Assembly (NCBI RefSeq): GCF_000820005.1
Contig: NZ_CDBL01000055.1
Coordinates: 122,521 to 186,520 of the forward strand
DNA from: Aeromonas piscicola
GTDB lineage: Bacteria; Pseudomonadota; Gammaproteobacteria; Enterobacterales; Aeromonadaceae
Reading direction: 5' to 3'
DNA length: 64,000 nucleotides
Made by a program: the position numbers and the translations under genes. Position 1 is the stretch's first letter; the number at the start of each line of letters is the position of its first letter. The notes under the pieces are model-generated. The model saw only the letters and a program-made list of their open reading frames with translations. It was not told the DNA's origin and did no database searches. Shown piece by piece: positions 26,743 to 35,486 of this stretch.

Positions 26743-27318
26743 TCAAAGCGGCGCCAGCACGGCCATCAGCGCTTTTTCCGCTTCGCCAAAGGCGGCGGCG
26801 TCGGCGGGCTTGGCACCCACCCCGAACACCCCCGGGTTGCCGATGGCATCCAGCACCTTGGCCAGTGCCTGTTCGGCTGCCTTGCGATCCCCTTCGCTGA
26901 GGGAGGGGAGGATCAAATCGAGGAAGCGTTTGCTCTTGACCACCAGCACCTTGGCGGTCTGGTAATCGCCGAGATTCTGGCTGGCCCCTTCGAGGCGGCG
27001 CTCGATCTCTGCCTTGTAGGCACGGTTGAGCAGGGCGGCGGTGGCGGCCGCGTCTTTGGCCTTGATGGCGGCGGCCAGCGGCGCTTGCAGTTCGACCTTG
27101 TGGTGCTGCTCCAGATAGAGCAGCTCGTCGGCAATCTCGCTCAAGGTGGCGCTGGCATCCTTGCCGTTAGTGGCGGCGCCAATCAGCGCCTCACGGGCGT
27201 CGATCAGCGGCTCCTTGCCTGCTGCGGCGTAGGAATAAGCCTGTGCTTGTTCGCTGAGGGTCAGTCCGCTGAGGGTCAGCAGCAGGGTGAGGGCGAGTAA
27301 ACCCGGGCGAATGGTCAT
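26743..27318 (-). CDS. Secreted all-helical protein of the Ftr1 array
   Basis: A 191-residue protein with a cleavable signal peptide (MTIRPGLLALTLLLTLSG, then LTLSEQAQA). The mature part is alanine-rich and helical, beginning YSYAAAGKEPLIDAREALIG. It has no cysteines and few histidines, so it is not a cytochrome or cupredoxin. Similar helical periplasmic domains are found fused to or beside Ftr1 permeases, so a periplasmic iron-handling or assembly role is plausible but inferred. It lies about 140 bp after the FAD oxidoreductase gene and 11 bp before the membrane protein gene on the same strand. Confidence 0.6.
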   Translation of the reverse strand: MTIRPGLLALTLLLTLSGLTLSEQAQAYSYAAAGKEPLIDAREALIGAATNGKDASATLSEIADELLYLEQHHKVELQAPLAAAIKAKDAAATAALLNRAYKAEIERRLEGASQNLGDYQTAKVLVVKSKRFLDLILPSLSEGDRKAAEQALAKVLDAIGNPGVFGVGAKPADAAAFGEAEKALMAVLAPL

Positions 27319-27367
27319 CCTGTTCTCCTTACTTATGCCAAGAGATTATGCCAATGGCGCGGCCCTC

Positions 27368-27432
27368 AGGCCACGCGCTGGGTTTCAATCACGGTGTTTT
27401 CGTTGCGGTGGTTAAAGGTGTTGCGGCGTCTG
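27368..27432 (-). repeat. Vestigial copy of the 3' end of the FAD oxidoreductase gene
   Basis: Plus-strand bases from 27368 repeat those from 27463 with a handful of differences over about 65 bp. On the minus strand the copy translates as NTFNHRNENTVIETQRVA followed by a stop; the intact gene ends IFNHRNENTVIETQSVA. It is therefore the tail of a lost or converted second gene copy, not a chance repeat. Confidence 0.85.
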
Positions 27433-27460
27433 TGTGCCGGTTAAGCACCTGCCGTCGCTC

Positions 27461-28885
27461 TTAGGCCACGCTCTGGGTTTCAATCACGGTATTTTCGTTG
27501 CGATGATTGAAGATGGCATGACGTCTGTCCACCCCGTCGATCACCATGTCGGCGGCCATCATCCCCATCTCCATTGCGGTATCGGTGAAGATATAGCGGA
27601 ATGTCCCCTGACGGCCGGTCATGATGAGGTTGCCAATCGGCATCAGCGCTTTTATGGCTTCGTTGCGGCGCGTCTGATAGCCAAGATCCATCAGCGGATA
27701 GGCGTACTCACTGCGGGCTTCAAAGGTCTCATCGCCAAGCTTGGCGGTATCGACGCCGAGACTCGCCAGATCGGCGGTGACCCGTCCGCGCAAGTCGGCC
27801 AGAGGTGCCTGCCAGGTGGCATCCCCCGGGTTGCAGGGGATCTCCAGCATCACCGAGGTCTGGCCCTGAGGTGCCATAAAGGGGCTGCGGCGGCGCGGCT
27901 CCTGCAGGCGGGTGGCCAGAATATGGGGGTCGGAGAGGTACTGCCAGGTGTTGTCCGACAGGTTCTCCTGTTTGAGCGGCATATTGACGAAGCGCAAGGA
28001 TCGGTAGTGCAGATCGCACGGCAATCCCAGATGCTGGCAGGTGAGCGGCAGCGGCAGGGTGGATATCACCTGATCGAAGGCTGCGCTCTGTTCAACATTA
28101 TCTTGCGACCAATGAACCCGTTCAATCCGGCCATCAGCCTGCTCAAGGCGGGTTATGGTGGCGCCGGTCTTTAGCTCAACGCCCTCTTTCACCAGCCGCT
28201 CCCCCAGGGTGGTGAAGATCTGGCCGAAGCCGTATTTGGGGTAGCGGTATTTGCGGGCATAGGTGCGCACCGAGAGGTTGCCGTTGCGTCTTGGCAGCAG
28301 GCGGCGCGCTACGTCTTTGAGATCGATCAGGCTGATGCGCTGACCGGCCCAGTCGGCGGAAAGTTTGTCCGGGTTGATGCCCCACAGTTTGCCGGTGTAG
28401 CCCTCGAAGAACTGGCGATAGAGGGTGCGGCCGAAGTGGCTCTGGATCCACTCGGCAAAGCTCGCCTTGGCGAAATCATCCGGCTTCTTGCTAAAGGGCA
28501 ACAGCAGCAAGTCCTTCACCGCACCTGCCATCAGGGCGAGCGGCGCCGTTTTGAGCAGGTTGGGCAGGTTCAGGGGGTAGTCATAGGTGCGCCCGCCAAA
28601 GCGGATCACGCTCTTGCGATCGGCGTGGAGCAGATCGTCCCCCATCAGCTCGTCGATAAAGGCGAGCAGCTCGGGGTTCTTGGTGATAAAGCGGTGGCCG
28701 CCGTAGTCGAAGCGATACTCCCCATCGCGCCCTTTGAAGGTCTGGGTGGCGCACATGCCGCCGACCACCGGCTCCTGCTCGAACAGGGTGACCGCAAAAC
28801 CGGCGCGGCGCAGGCGCCAGGCAGCCATCAGACCGGCGGGGCCAGCGCCCAGCACTGCAATGTTCTTCTTGTTGTTATCGCTCAT
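27461..28885 (-). CDS. FAD-dependent NAD(P)-binding oxidoreductase (amine-oxidase / UDP-galactopyranose-mutase-like fold)
   Basis: A 474-residue flavoprotein. The N-terminal dinucleotide-binding motif is VLGAGPAGLMAAWRLRRAG with the ribose-binding FEQEPVVGG after it. A second motif, FDYGGHRFITKNPEL, resembles the substrate loop of UDP-galactopyranose mutases and related amine oxidases/protoporphyrinogen oxidases. The C-terminal FAD-closing region is PIGNLIMTGRQGTFRY. It could be a sugar-nucleotide mutase, an oxidase or a desaturase. It lies 87 bp after the Ftr1 gene on the same strand. A vestige of a duplicated 3' end follows it. Confidence 0.75.
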   Translation of the reverse strand: MSDNNKKNIAVLGAGPAGLMAAWRLRRAGFAVTLFEQEPVVGGMCATQTFKGRDGEYRFDYGGHRFITKNPELLAFIDELMGDDLLHADRKSVIRFGGRTYDYPLNLPNLLKTAPLALMAGAVKDLLLLPFSKKPDDFAKASFAEWIQSHFGRTLYRQFFEGYTGKLWGINPDKLSADWAGQRISLIDLKDVARRLLPRRNGNLSVRTYARKYRYPKYGFGQIFTTLGERLVKEGVELKTGATITRLEQADGRIERVHWSQDNVEQSAAFDQVISTLPLPLTCQHLGLPCDLHYRSLRFVNMPLKQENLSDNTWQYLSDPHILATRLQEPRRRSPFMAPQGQTSVMLEIPCNPGDATWQAPLADLRGRVTADLASLGVDTAKLGDETFEARSEYAYPLMDLGYQTRRNEAIKALMPIGNLIMTGRQGTFRYIFTDTAMEMGMMAADMVIDGVDRRHAIFNHRNENTVIETQSVA

Positions 28886-28972
28886 GACCTATTCCGAAAC
28901 TGCTTGATAGATAAGGGAACCGCGCCAAGGCGCGGCCCCTGAATGGTATTGTCACCGCAGGGGGGGGAGAAC

Positions 28973-29812
28973 TCAGCCCTTGCTGGGCGCGGCGTTCACC
29001 TGTGGGCGATAGCTGCGCTGCCAGAGGGTAACGAAAATCGCCAGATAGAGGACCCAGGTCAGCAGCTGCAAGCCAGCGGGTGAGGCATTGTAGCCAAACA
29101 GGGCGCGCAGGAAGGTACCAAATACCCCCTGATCGTCGAGAATGTGGCTGATGTCGAACACCGGCGTGGTCCAGAAGGTGATGATGTCTGCCGCCTGCAG
29201 CATGTTGACGGCGGACGACAGCAGACCAGCAGCGATGATGATGATCAGCAGCCCGGTCCAGCGGAAGAAGGGGGCCAGCGCCACCTTGCGGGTGGAGCGC
29301 AGCAGCCCCCACACCAGCGCGATGGAGACCAGCAGCCCTGCCAGTGCGCCCATCAGGCCGGATTGCAGATCCACCCCTTGCCCGGAGTAGAGCAGGGCGG
29401 AGAAGAACAGCACGGTTTCAAACCCTTCGCGCATCACCGCCAGGAAGGCGAGCAGCACCAGACCAAACAGGTTGCCGCCATCGATGGCCGCATCGATGCG
29501 TGCCGTCATGGCCCCCACCTGGGATTTGGCCTGCTTTTGCATCCAGATCGCCATATAGGTGAGCACCAGAGTGGCGAAGATCAGGATCCCCGCCATCAAG
29601 AGGTGGTTATAACGTTCGCTCTCGAACTGGCTCACCACCACCTGGAACAGGAAGGCGACGACAAGGGAGGCGACAAGGCCGAGCCCCACCCCCAGATAGA
29701 TGAACTTGTTGTGGCGACTCGCCCCCAGCTTGGCGAGGTAGGAGAGGCAGATGCCGACCAGCAGGAAGGCTTCCAGCCCCTCGCGCAGAGTAATGAGAAA
29801 ACTTGCAAACAT
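28973..29812 (-). CDS. Ftr1/EfeU-family iron permease
   Basis: A 279-residue inner-membrane protein with seven hydrophobic segments. It has both iron-binding motifs of the family: REGLE at residues 10-14 (TM1) and REGFE at residues 128-132 (TM4). Ftr1/EfeU permeases carry iron across the membrane coupled to oxidation of ferrous to ferric iron by a partner. No EfeO or EfeB gene is present; the gene instead overlaps by 1 base the stop of a hexaheme cytochrome gene, which is the obvious candidate electron acceptor. A role in ferrous iron uptake or oxidation is inferred from this pairing. Confidence 0.88.
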   Translation of the reverse strand: MFASFLITLREGLEAFLLVGICLSYLAKLGASRHNKFIYLGVGLGLVASLVVAFLFQVVVSQFESERYNHLLMAGILIFATLVLTYMAIWMQKQAKSQVGAMTARIDAAIDGGNLFGLVLLAFLAVMREGFETVLFFSALLYSGQGVDLQSGLMGALAGLLVSIALVWGLLRSTRKVALAPFFRWTGLLIIIIAAGLLSSAVNMLQAADIITFWTTPVFDISHILDDQGVFGTFLRALFGYNASPAGLQLLTWVLYLAIFVTLWQRSYRPQVNAAPSKG

Positions 29813-32800
29813 CAGGTTTGAGGCTCCGTAGCGGGCGTAATGGGGAGAGGCTGCAAGGTGAGTTGCAACCGAGTGAGCTGCACTATGGGTGGCTCCGGCA
29901 AGCTTGGCTCGGCGGCGCGCACCGCATCATTGACCCACTTGGGGTAGGTGCGGAAATTGAGTTTGATATCGGCCTTGAAGGGCCCTTGGGCATCTGCGGG
30001 CAGCGGCCAGGCTTCATCGCGCCAGCCATCGGCCGGAATACGGGTATCTTCCAAGAGCTTGGCGTAGCGCCAGAACTTGAGCCCCACCGGCTTGCCCTCG
30101 GCATCGCCGAACACTTTTCTGAACAGTCGCGCATCCTCAGGGACAGCGCCATCCACCGGCTGGCCGCTTGCAAGCACCACCTTGCCGCTGGCGTCAGTGA
30201 CGGTCAGATCCAGCCAGAGTTCACGGAAATCGGCCACTCCGGTTGGCAGGGCGTGGCCCGCGCCGGTATTGGCGACCCGCACCACCAGTTGCGGGCGATC
30301 GGCAGCCTGTTCGATACGTGCCGAGAGCGTGGCGCTGGAGCGCAGCAGCGCCAGACTCTCCTGTTCAAGGTCGGGATTGCGCAGCCCCACCAGCTGGTGC
30401 TGGGCGCCGGTAAAATTATGGCGATAGAGCCGCGCCTTCATGGTGCCGTTTTCGGTGGACTGGCCCGCTACCGGTGCGCCGCCATTGCCCGGCTCCGGGT
30501 TCATGTGGCAGTCGATACAGGTGCGCCGTTTGGCAGGATCCTCGGCCTTGGCGAAGCTGGATTTTTCCCACTCGTCCCAGGTGTTGACGATATTGGCGCC
30601 GGTGCCCGGGGCAAACTCGTTGTGGCACGATTTGCACAGGGCGGCGTCGCGGTAGAAATCTTTTTGATAGGAGGCTTTGTGGGCCGTCGGACGGGCGTTG
30701 ATCTGCCGCTCGGCCAGCCAGTGCTGGAGGCTGCCGCCCGGGGCATCCTCGAACACATAGCTCTCGCGGTCTTTCAAATTCACGGTGAAGGCGCTGTTGC
30801 CGCCCGCATCTTCCACTTTGGTGATGCGATGGCAGAGCACACAGCTGGTGCCTTCTTCCACCACGGGCTCGCCTTTCTGGTGTGCCGCGATCAGCGAGGC
30901 ACCACCGCGCTCGACCATGTGGGAGCCCTTGGGCAGATCCATCTGGCCTGTCATCACCTGCTGGGGCATATGGCAGCCCTGACACCACTGGCCGAACGCT
31001 TCCCCTTCGGTTTCGCGGGCCAGCGCCTGCACCACCTTGTAGTAGGGATGGGAGTTGCCCATCAGCCGGTGGTTGCTCTCGCTCCAGTCCGCAAACGCCT
31101 GTTGGTGGCAGCTCTGGCAGGAGGCGGAGTTGAGCCACGCCTTCGGGTGAGTGGTCGGCGCCTTGGCAGGATCCGTGCGCGGGGCATCGAGCCGCAGCCA
31201 GTTGGCGAGATAGGGGAGGTTGCCATCGGCGGTGACGAAGGCGTGCAGATCCTCCATCATCGCTTTCACCTCGGGCTGAGGCTTGGCGGGATCAACCGCC
31301 TCGGCCCCATCGCGGGTGTCATGGCCCATGCCGCCCTGGGTCTGCTGGGTCATGCGCAGGTATTCGCCGATAAAATCCCCCGCCACCATGTTGGTGAGGT
31401 TGGCGTGGCCGTTGATGGCGTTGTCGCCGCTCTTCTGGCGATGGGCCGCCATCAGATAGCGGTTGGTGAAGTTGAACCCATCCAGATGGCAGGAGTTGCA
31501 GCTCATCCAGTTGTCTCCCGCCATGGGGAAGCGTGAGTTGGACGCTGTGTTACCAAGATGGAACAACCGCTCGCCGCGCTTGAGGGGTTCGGAGCGGGTA
31601 TCCGTCTCCACCAGTTTGGCGAAGTGGGGCACATCGACGGTGACCCGAGCAAACGGGCCGCTGCCGCCGGTACTGAGGCGGGTAAGATCCTGCCCCATGG
31701 CGTTGTGCACCAGAATGTGGTCGCCATCGATCAGCAGATCCCGCGGATTCTGGCCCGGCAGGTGACGCAAGAGCTGGGTCGCCTTGGCCCCCCCCTGAAA
31801 CTTTTTGCGGCGGTGGCGATTGCTGTTCTGCTTGCCACTGCGTGACAGGTCGAACACCAGCAGATCCTCCGAGCCCGCCAGCGTCAGGTAGACCCGCTTG
31901 CCATCGGCGGCGAAGCGCGCGGCGAACGGGTTGGAGACGATCTGGCTGCGGTTGCCGACGCTTGGCAGATTGATCTGCAAAAAGAGCTGCTTTCTTTCAT
32001 CGACCCTCTCTTTCTCCTCTTCCAGATCGATGATGGAGACGGCCGGAAAGACGGTGCTTTGAAACTGGAAGGGGTGATCGAAGCTCCACAGCACGTGGGG
32101 CAGCCAGGCCTCGCTGCCATCGGGGGAGAGGGTGATGCCATCGAGCAGACGCGGCAAGCCCTGTGAGTCGCTTGCCGTGTCGCTGTGGGTCTCGGCCAGG
32201 GTGATCAGGCGCGGCTTGGGGAGGATGGTCTCGGGCAGGGAGGAGCCCTTGGCGCTGTGGCCAAGTTTGGCGAGATCATAGATGGCGAGCTGGCCGGTCA
32301 TGGCGTGGGTCAGCAGCAGGCGATCGTCGTCGGTCAGGGCCAGTCCGCGCGGGGTCTCGGCTGTTTTGGTATCCAGCTGGAGGTCGCCTGCGGTGTCGTA
32401 GGCCTGCAGGCGACCGGCCTCAAACAGCGTGACCCAGAACCACTGTCGCTTGGCATCGAAGATGACCCCATAGGGACGATGGCCGGTGGGGATCGCCTTT
32501 TCCAGATCGAGATCATCATCCAGCAGCAGCAGGCGATCGCCGCTGTAATCGGTGACCAGCAGGGTACCGTCGTCGGCGCGGGCAATCTGGCGCAGATCGC
32601 CCCCCAGCTGCACCTCTTTAAGTTGCTTGCCACTGCCCCGTTCAAGCAGGGTGACTGAGCCTGCGTTCAGGTTGGCGGTGACGAGGCGCGGGGCGCTCCC
32701 CGCCTCATAGGCGAGCATCCCAGAGCCCATCTGTTGGGCCGTGGCAAAAGGACTGGCCAGCAGCAGGACGAGGGTCAGCAGGGGTGACAAAAGTGCACAG

Positions 32801-32817
32801 AACGATGACTTCAACAT
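29812..32817 (-). CDS. Periplasmic hexaheme c-type cytochrome with N-terminal beta-propeller
   Basis: A 1001-residue secreted protein (signal peptide ending near FATAQQ). Residues about 35-400 are WD/YVTN-like repeats of a beta-propeller. Six c-type heme motifs follow: CNSCH (440), CQSCH (567), CQGCH (612), CVLCH (659), CKSCH (728) and CIDCH (767), the last five close together as in cytochrome c554-type domains. The last 200 residues form a beta-rich domain containing NTGAGHALPTG, which recurs in multiheme proteins. It sits between a cytochrome-b-like membrane protein (4 bp upstream) and Ftr1 (1-base overlap), so it probably moves electrons between iron and the membrane. Confidence 0.85.
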   Translation of the reverse strand: MLKSSFCALLSPLLTLVLLLASPFATAQQMGSGMLAYEAGSAPRLVTANLNAGSVTLLERGSGKQLKEVQLGGDLRQIARADDGTLLVTDYSGDRLLLLDDDLDLEKAIPTGHRPYGVIFDAKRQWFWVTLFEAGRLQAYDTAGDLQLDTKTAETPRGLALTDDDRLLLTHAMTGQLAIYDLAKLGHSAKGSSLPETILPKPRLITLAETHSDTASDSQGLPRLLDGITLSPDGSEAWLPHVLWSFDHPFQFQSTVFPAVSIIDLEEEKERVDERKQLFLQINLPSVGNRSQIVSNPFAARFAADGKRVYLTLAGSEDLLVFDLSRSGKQNSNRHRRKKFQGGAKATQLLRHLPGQNPRDLLIDGDHILVHNAMGQDLTRLSTGGSGPFARVTVDVPHFAKLVETDTRSEPLKRGERLFHLGNTASNSRFPMAGDNWMSCNSCHLDGFNFTNRYLMAAHRQKSGDNAINGHANLTNMVAGDFIGEYLRMTQQTQGGMGHDTRDGAEAVDPAKPQPEVKAMMEDLHAFVTADGNLPYLANWLRLDAPRTDPAKAPTTHPKAWLNSASCQSCHQQAFADWSESNHRLMGNSHPYYKVVQALARETEGEAFGQWCQGCHMPQQVMTGQMDLPKGSHMVERGGASLIAAHQKGEPVVEEGTSCVLCHRITKVEDAGGNSAFTVNLKDRESYVFEDAPGGSLQHWLAERQINARPTAHKASYQKDFYRDAALCKSCHNEFAPGTGANIVNTWDEWEKSSFAKAEDPAKRRTCIDCHMNPEPGNGGAPVAGQSTENGTMKARLYRHNFTGAQHQLVGLRNPDLEQESLALLRSSATLSARIEQAADRPQLVVRVANTGAGHALPTGVADFRELWLDLTVTDASGKVVLASGQPVDGAVPEDARLFRKVFGDAEGKPVGLKFWRYAKLLEDTRIPADGWRDEAWPLPADAQGPFKADIKLNFRTYPKWVNDAVRAAEPSLPEPPIVQLTRLQLTLQPLPITPATEPQT

Positions 32818-32821
32818 GGGG

Positions 32822-33271
32822 TCAGGTGCGCCATTTCAAGATGGTCCAGCGCCAGGCGTGGCGCAGCACCAGAGGAGTTAACGACAACGCGCTTAGCCAG
32901 TGGGCCCAGCTGGCGAGGTTGCCCATGGCATCGCCCGGAGTGCCATGCAGTACCAGCAGCAGACCGCTGGCCAGACAGACCAGCAGAAAGGCTTCGATAA
33001 TCCGCCCCGTGGTGCGCAAAAAAGGTTTGTTGCTGCGGTTCAACAAGCTGCGATGGGAGAGCCAGAAGGCGCCAAACAACAGCGGAAACAGGGTGAGCGA
33101 GAGCATCACATGGAAAAACAGATTCCAGCGCGCCAGTGACCAGAGCGGGGTCAGCGGCTCCCACAGCAGCAGGCCGGAGAAGAACATCAGATAGAGGGTG
33201 CCCTCTGCGGCCTGATGGTGGTAGGCCAGCCACTGCCAGAATTGTCGGGGTGAGAGAGAAAGGCTTGTCAT
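32822..33271 (-). CDS. Small four-helix membrane protein, cytochrome-b-like
   Basis: A 149-residue inner-membrane protein with four hydrophobic segments. Histidines lie at membrane-facing places: AYHHQ before TM1, FFHVML in TM2, VLHGT at the end of TM3, and AHWLSAL plus LRHAW in TM4. This pattern fits a diheme cytochrome b561-type fold and the position just upstream of a hexaheme cytochrome gene. It could pass electrons between the quinone pool and the periplasmic cytochrome. Homology is not certain from sequence alone. It is first in the Ftr1 array. Confidence 0.6.
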   Translation of the reverse strand: MTSLSLSPRQFWQWLAYHHQAAEGTLYLMFFSGLLLWEPLTPLWSLARWNLFFHVMLSLTLFPLLFGAFWLSHRSLLNRSNKPFLRTTGRIIEAFLLVCLASGLLLVLHGTPGDAMGNLASWAHWLSALSLTPLVLRHAWRWTILKWRT

Positions 33272-33392
33272 AAAGGCTCCAGCGCCCGGGCAGTACAGCC
33301 CGGGGGAGCAAGTTTACAATGCAGTAAAGGTAATGAAAAGAGTTATCAATTCCGCTTTTGATGAATAAAAGCTGAATGAAAACAGGGCAGAG

Positions 33393-33878
33393 TCATTTGT
33401 GATCCGCCAGTCGTTCCGTGATGGCGTAGATGAGCGCTGCGGTGGAGAAAGCGAGGAACACTATTACAGACCACTTCATTTCCACCTCGTTGCTGACCCC
33501 GTCATCGAGAAAGGCCTTGAGCACCTCGATCCCGGCGATGGTGACCAGGGAGTTGATGACGATGAGCTTCAAGGAGGCGAAGTTGATCTTGCTGAGCCAG
33601 TTGTTGCCGAGCGCCTCACGCTGCTCCTGGGTCTGGATGAACTGCACATAGCCACAAATGGCCACCAGGATCAGCATCTGGGCCACCAGCACGAAGTCCA
33701 CCAGGGTCAGCACCCCAGTGATGAGGTCCATGTAGTGGATATCGATGATGTTGCGGCACAACACATAGAGCTGCATGGCGAATTTCACCATCAGCAGGGC
33801 CACGCACACCAGAATGCACACATAAAAGGGGAACATCATCAACCGGCTGCCGTTGAGCATGAAGTTGAATCGACGCAT
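33393..33878 (-). CDS. yqhA: YqhA-family membrane protein (TIGR00645)
   Basis: A 161-residue inner-membrane protein with three to four hydrophobic segments: FPFYVCILVCVALLMVKF, LTLVDFVLVAQMLILVAICGY, LIVINSLVTIAGIEVLKAF and VIVFLAFSTAALIYAITERL. It matches the conserved YqhA family, whose function is unknown. The start MRRFNFMLNG at 33878 follows AGGAG; the frame stays open for 77 codons upstream without a ribosome site and into the neighbouring gene. Monocistronic. Confidence 0.88.
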   Translation of the reverse strand: MRRFNFMLNGSRLMMFPFYVCILVCVALLMVKFAMQLYVLCRNIIDIHYMDLITGVLTLVDFVLVAQMLILVAICGYVQFIQTQEQREALGNNWLSKINFASLKLIVINSLVTIAGIEVLKAFLDDGVSNEVEMKWSVIVFLAFSTAALIYAITERLADHK

Positions 33879-34056
33879 GAGAACTCCTGAGTAGGGGAAA
33901 ATTGTGCTGATTATGGCGCGAAACGGGCGGCCAGCGCAGATTTTTGACTGGCAGCATCGCAAGGGAATACTCACTGCCATCAAGCTGAGCACCGGCTTGC
34001 ACGCCGGGTGGTATATCTGGGTTAAAGGCCCGGCCGTGCGCCGGGCGTGCCGGTTG

Positions 34057-34521
34057 TTACTCGATGTTGATGGGGCCCTTGGTGCCGGCATCGCTATCGA
34101 GCCACACATCTTCCCCCTTCAGCCGACGATCGCCCTGAATGGCGAAGGTGATGGTGCCTTGCTTGAACAGCAGTGCGCCATCCGCGCGCTTTGCCTTGAC
34201 CTGCTTGCCATTGACCCAGACCTGTTCCTTGTTATCGATTCGGATCGTGGCAACCGTGGCGCCTTCGCTGCTTTTGGCCACCCACTGTCCGGCATAGGGG
34301 GTCGAGGCGGCCTTGGCATCCGTACTCGCGGGCGTGGTCGTGCTGCCAAAACCGGCCTTGGCATTCTCGGCCTTGCTCTTGGTGATGTCGCACCCTTGTA
34401 GTTCGGAGGCTTGGGTGCAGCCTGAGTGTTCAAGCTGCTGGCTGTATTTGGCGCTGATGGCATGGGCGGGGGTTTGGGTCAGCAGGGTCAGGGCCACTGC
34501 GGCCATAAGAGTTTTATGCAT
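34057..34521 (-). CDS. Small secreted protein of unknown function
   Basis: A 154-residue protein with a signal peptide (MHKTLMAAVALTLLTQTPAHA). Two cysteines (SGCTQ and QGCDI) probably form a disulfide. A Thr/Ala/Ser-rich linker is followed by a beta-rich region (GQWVAKSSEGATVATIRIDN). No family is recognised. The start is the ATG at 34521; a GTG 11 codons upstream is possible but would hide the signal peptide. Composition is normal. Confidence 0.7.
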   Translation of the reverse strand: MHKTLMAAVALTLLTQTPAHAISAKYSQQLEHSGCTQASELQGCDITKSKAENAKAGFGSTTTPASTDAKAASTPYAGQWVAKSSEGATVATIRIDNKEQVWVNGKQVKAKRADGALLFKQGTITFAIQGDRRLKGEDVWLDSDAGTKGPINIE

Positions 34522-34724
34522 TGTTTTGCTCGCTTCTGTTGCTGTGAGGTTCACCCGCCCACTTTAGTCCTGCACTTCGCCAACGGCTACCCTTGTCAGC
34601 GGCTCTTGATCGGGATAGATGGGGGCGATATGGGATGGCAGCGGTGCTGCAACCTATGGGGGCGAGGGCCAAGAAGACAGGGCATGATGGGTCAGCCACA
34701 CACAAGCAAGAGGACAGACATGAA

Positions 34725-34750
34725 AAAGCCCAGTCCTGAGACTGGGCTTT
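34725..34750 (-). terminator. Terminator of the tRNA-Asn transcript
   Basis: AAAGCCCAGTC / GACTGGGCTTT, 11-bp stem with a 4-base loop, followed by TTTTTC on the minus strand. It lies just after the second tRNA gene. Confidence 0.9.
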
Positions 34751-34756
34751 GGAATT

Positions 34757-34832
34757 TGGCTCCCTCGACAGGACTTGAACCTGTGACATACGGATTAACA
34801 GTCCGCCGTTCTACCGACTGAACTACGAGGGA
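34757..34832 (-). tRNA. tRNA-Asn (GTT), distal copy
   Basis: A 76-nt gene with encoded CCA. The acceptor stem TCCCTCG pairs with CGAGGGA, the D arm is TAGTTCAGTCGGTAGA, anticodon GTT sits in CTGTTAA, and the T arm is CAGGTTCAAGTCCTG. All cloverleaf elements are intact. It is the second of a tandem pair, 2 bp after the first. Confidence 0.97.
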
Positions 34833-34834
34833 AT

Positions 34835-34910
34835 TGGCTCCTCCTACTGGACTTGAACCAGTGACATACGGATTAACAGTCCGCCGTTCTACCGACTGAA
34901 CTAAGGAGGA
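34835..34910 (-). tRNA. tRNA-Asn (GTT), proximal copy
   Basis: 76 nt with encoded CCA. The acceptor stem is TCCTCCT/AGGAGGA and the T stem CTGG/CCAG, so the stems differ from the neighbouring copy by compensated changes while the D arm and anticodon arm are identical. It is transcribed first from the strong promoter at 34938-34966. Confidence 0.97.
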
Positions 34911-34937
34911 ATTGCCTGTCTCGTTGAGACGGTGCGG

Positions 34938-34966
34938 ATATTAATAGCCTGTCGGCCGGGTGTCAA
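34938..34966 (-). promoter_or_regulatory. tRNA-Asn operon promoter
   Basis: Perfect TTGACA (34961-34966), 17-bp spacer, TAATAT (34938-34943), then a GC-rich discriminator typical of stringently controlled stable-RNA promoters. Confidence 0.88.
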
Positions 34967-35486
34967 CCCGCGACCCGACGCAAAAAATGGAATTTCGGCC
35001 CGTTTGTCCAAAACTTGGTCGTTGTGGACTATTTTCAGCACAATCAGCAGCTTGAGACGAGCCTTTGCCTGCCATTTTTTCATTTTGACGCATTCGTGGC
35101 TGGCCGCCTTCAATGGCGAGTCACACGGCTGGCAGCTGAGCGGCGGTAAAGGTGGCGTATCGCGCCGGAGCAATGTAGCCATGACCCTGGCTCGGCTGGG
35201 AGAGGCATGACGGATAAGGTGAGCCATGTGGATGCGTCAGAATTTAGTTAGCAGGCGAAGTTGAATTTCGGCGTAATGGCGAGAAAAGGCGGCGATATGT
35301 GGACAATAAACGGCAATTTTGCGTGGTAACGGCCATTCATTGATCCCGCCCATCGAAATATTTCATCGGCTGGGGTATGGTTGCTCAGGATACCATCGCC
35401 GTGTCGACAGCTCTGCCGGCCCTTGATGATGATCGGGCGCCGGTTCAATCCGGCCTTTGTCTCCCTCTTCTGGTATTACGACATAC
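34967..35486. other. Non-coding gap upstream of dauA
   Basis: About 500 bp of mixed composition without a believable gene. Short frames on both strands lack ribosome sites and family features. It must hold the dauA promoter, but I see no clear -35/-10 pair. Confidence 0.4.
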
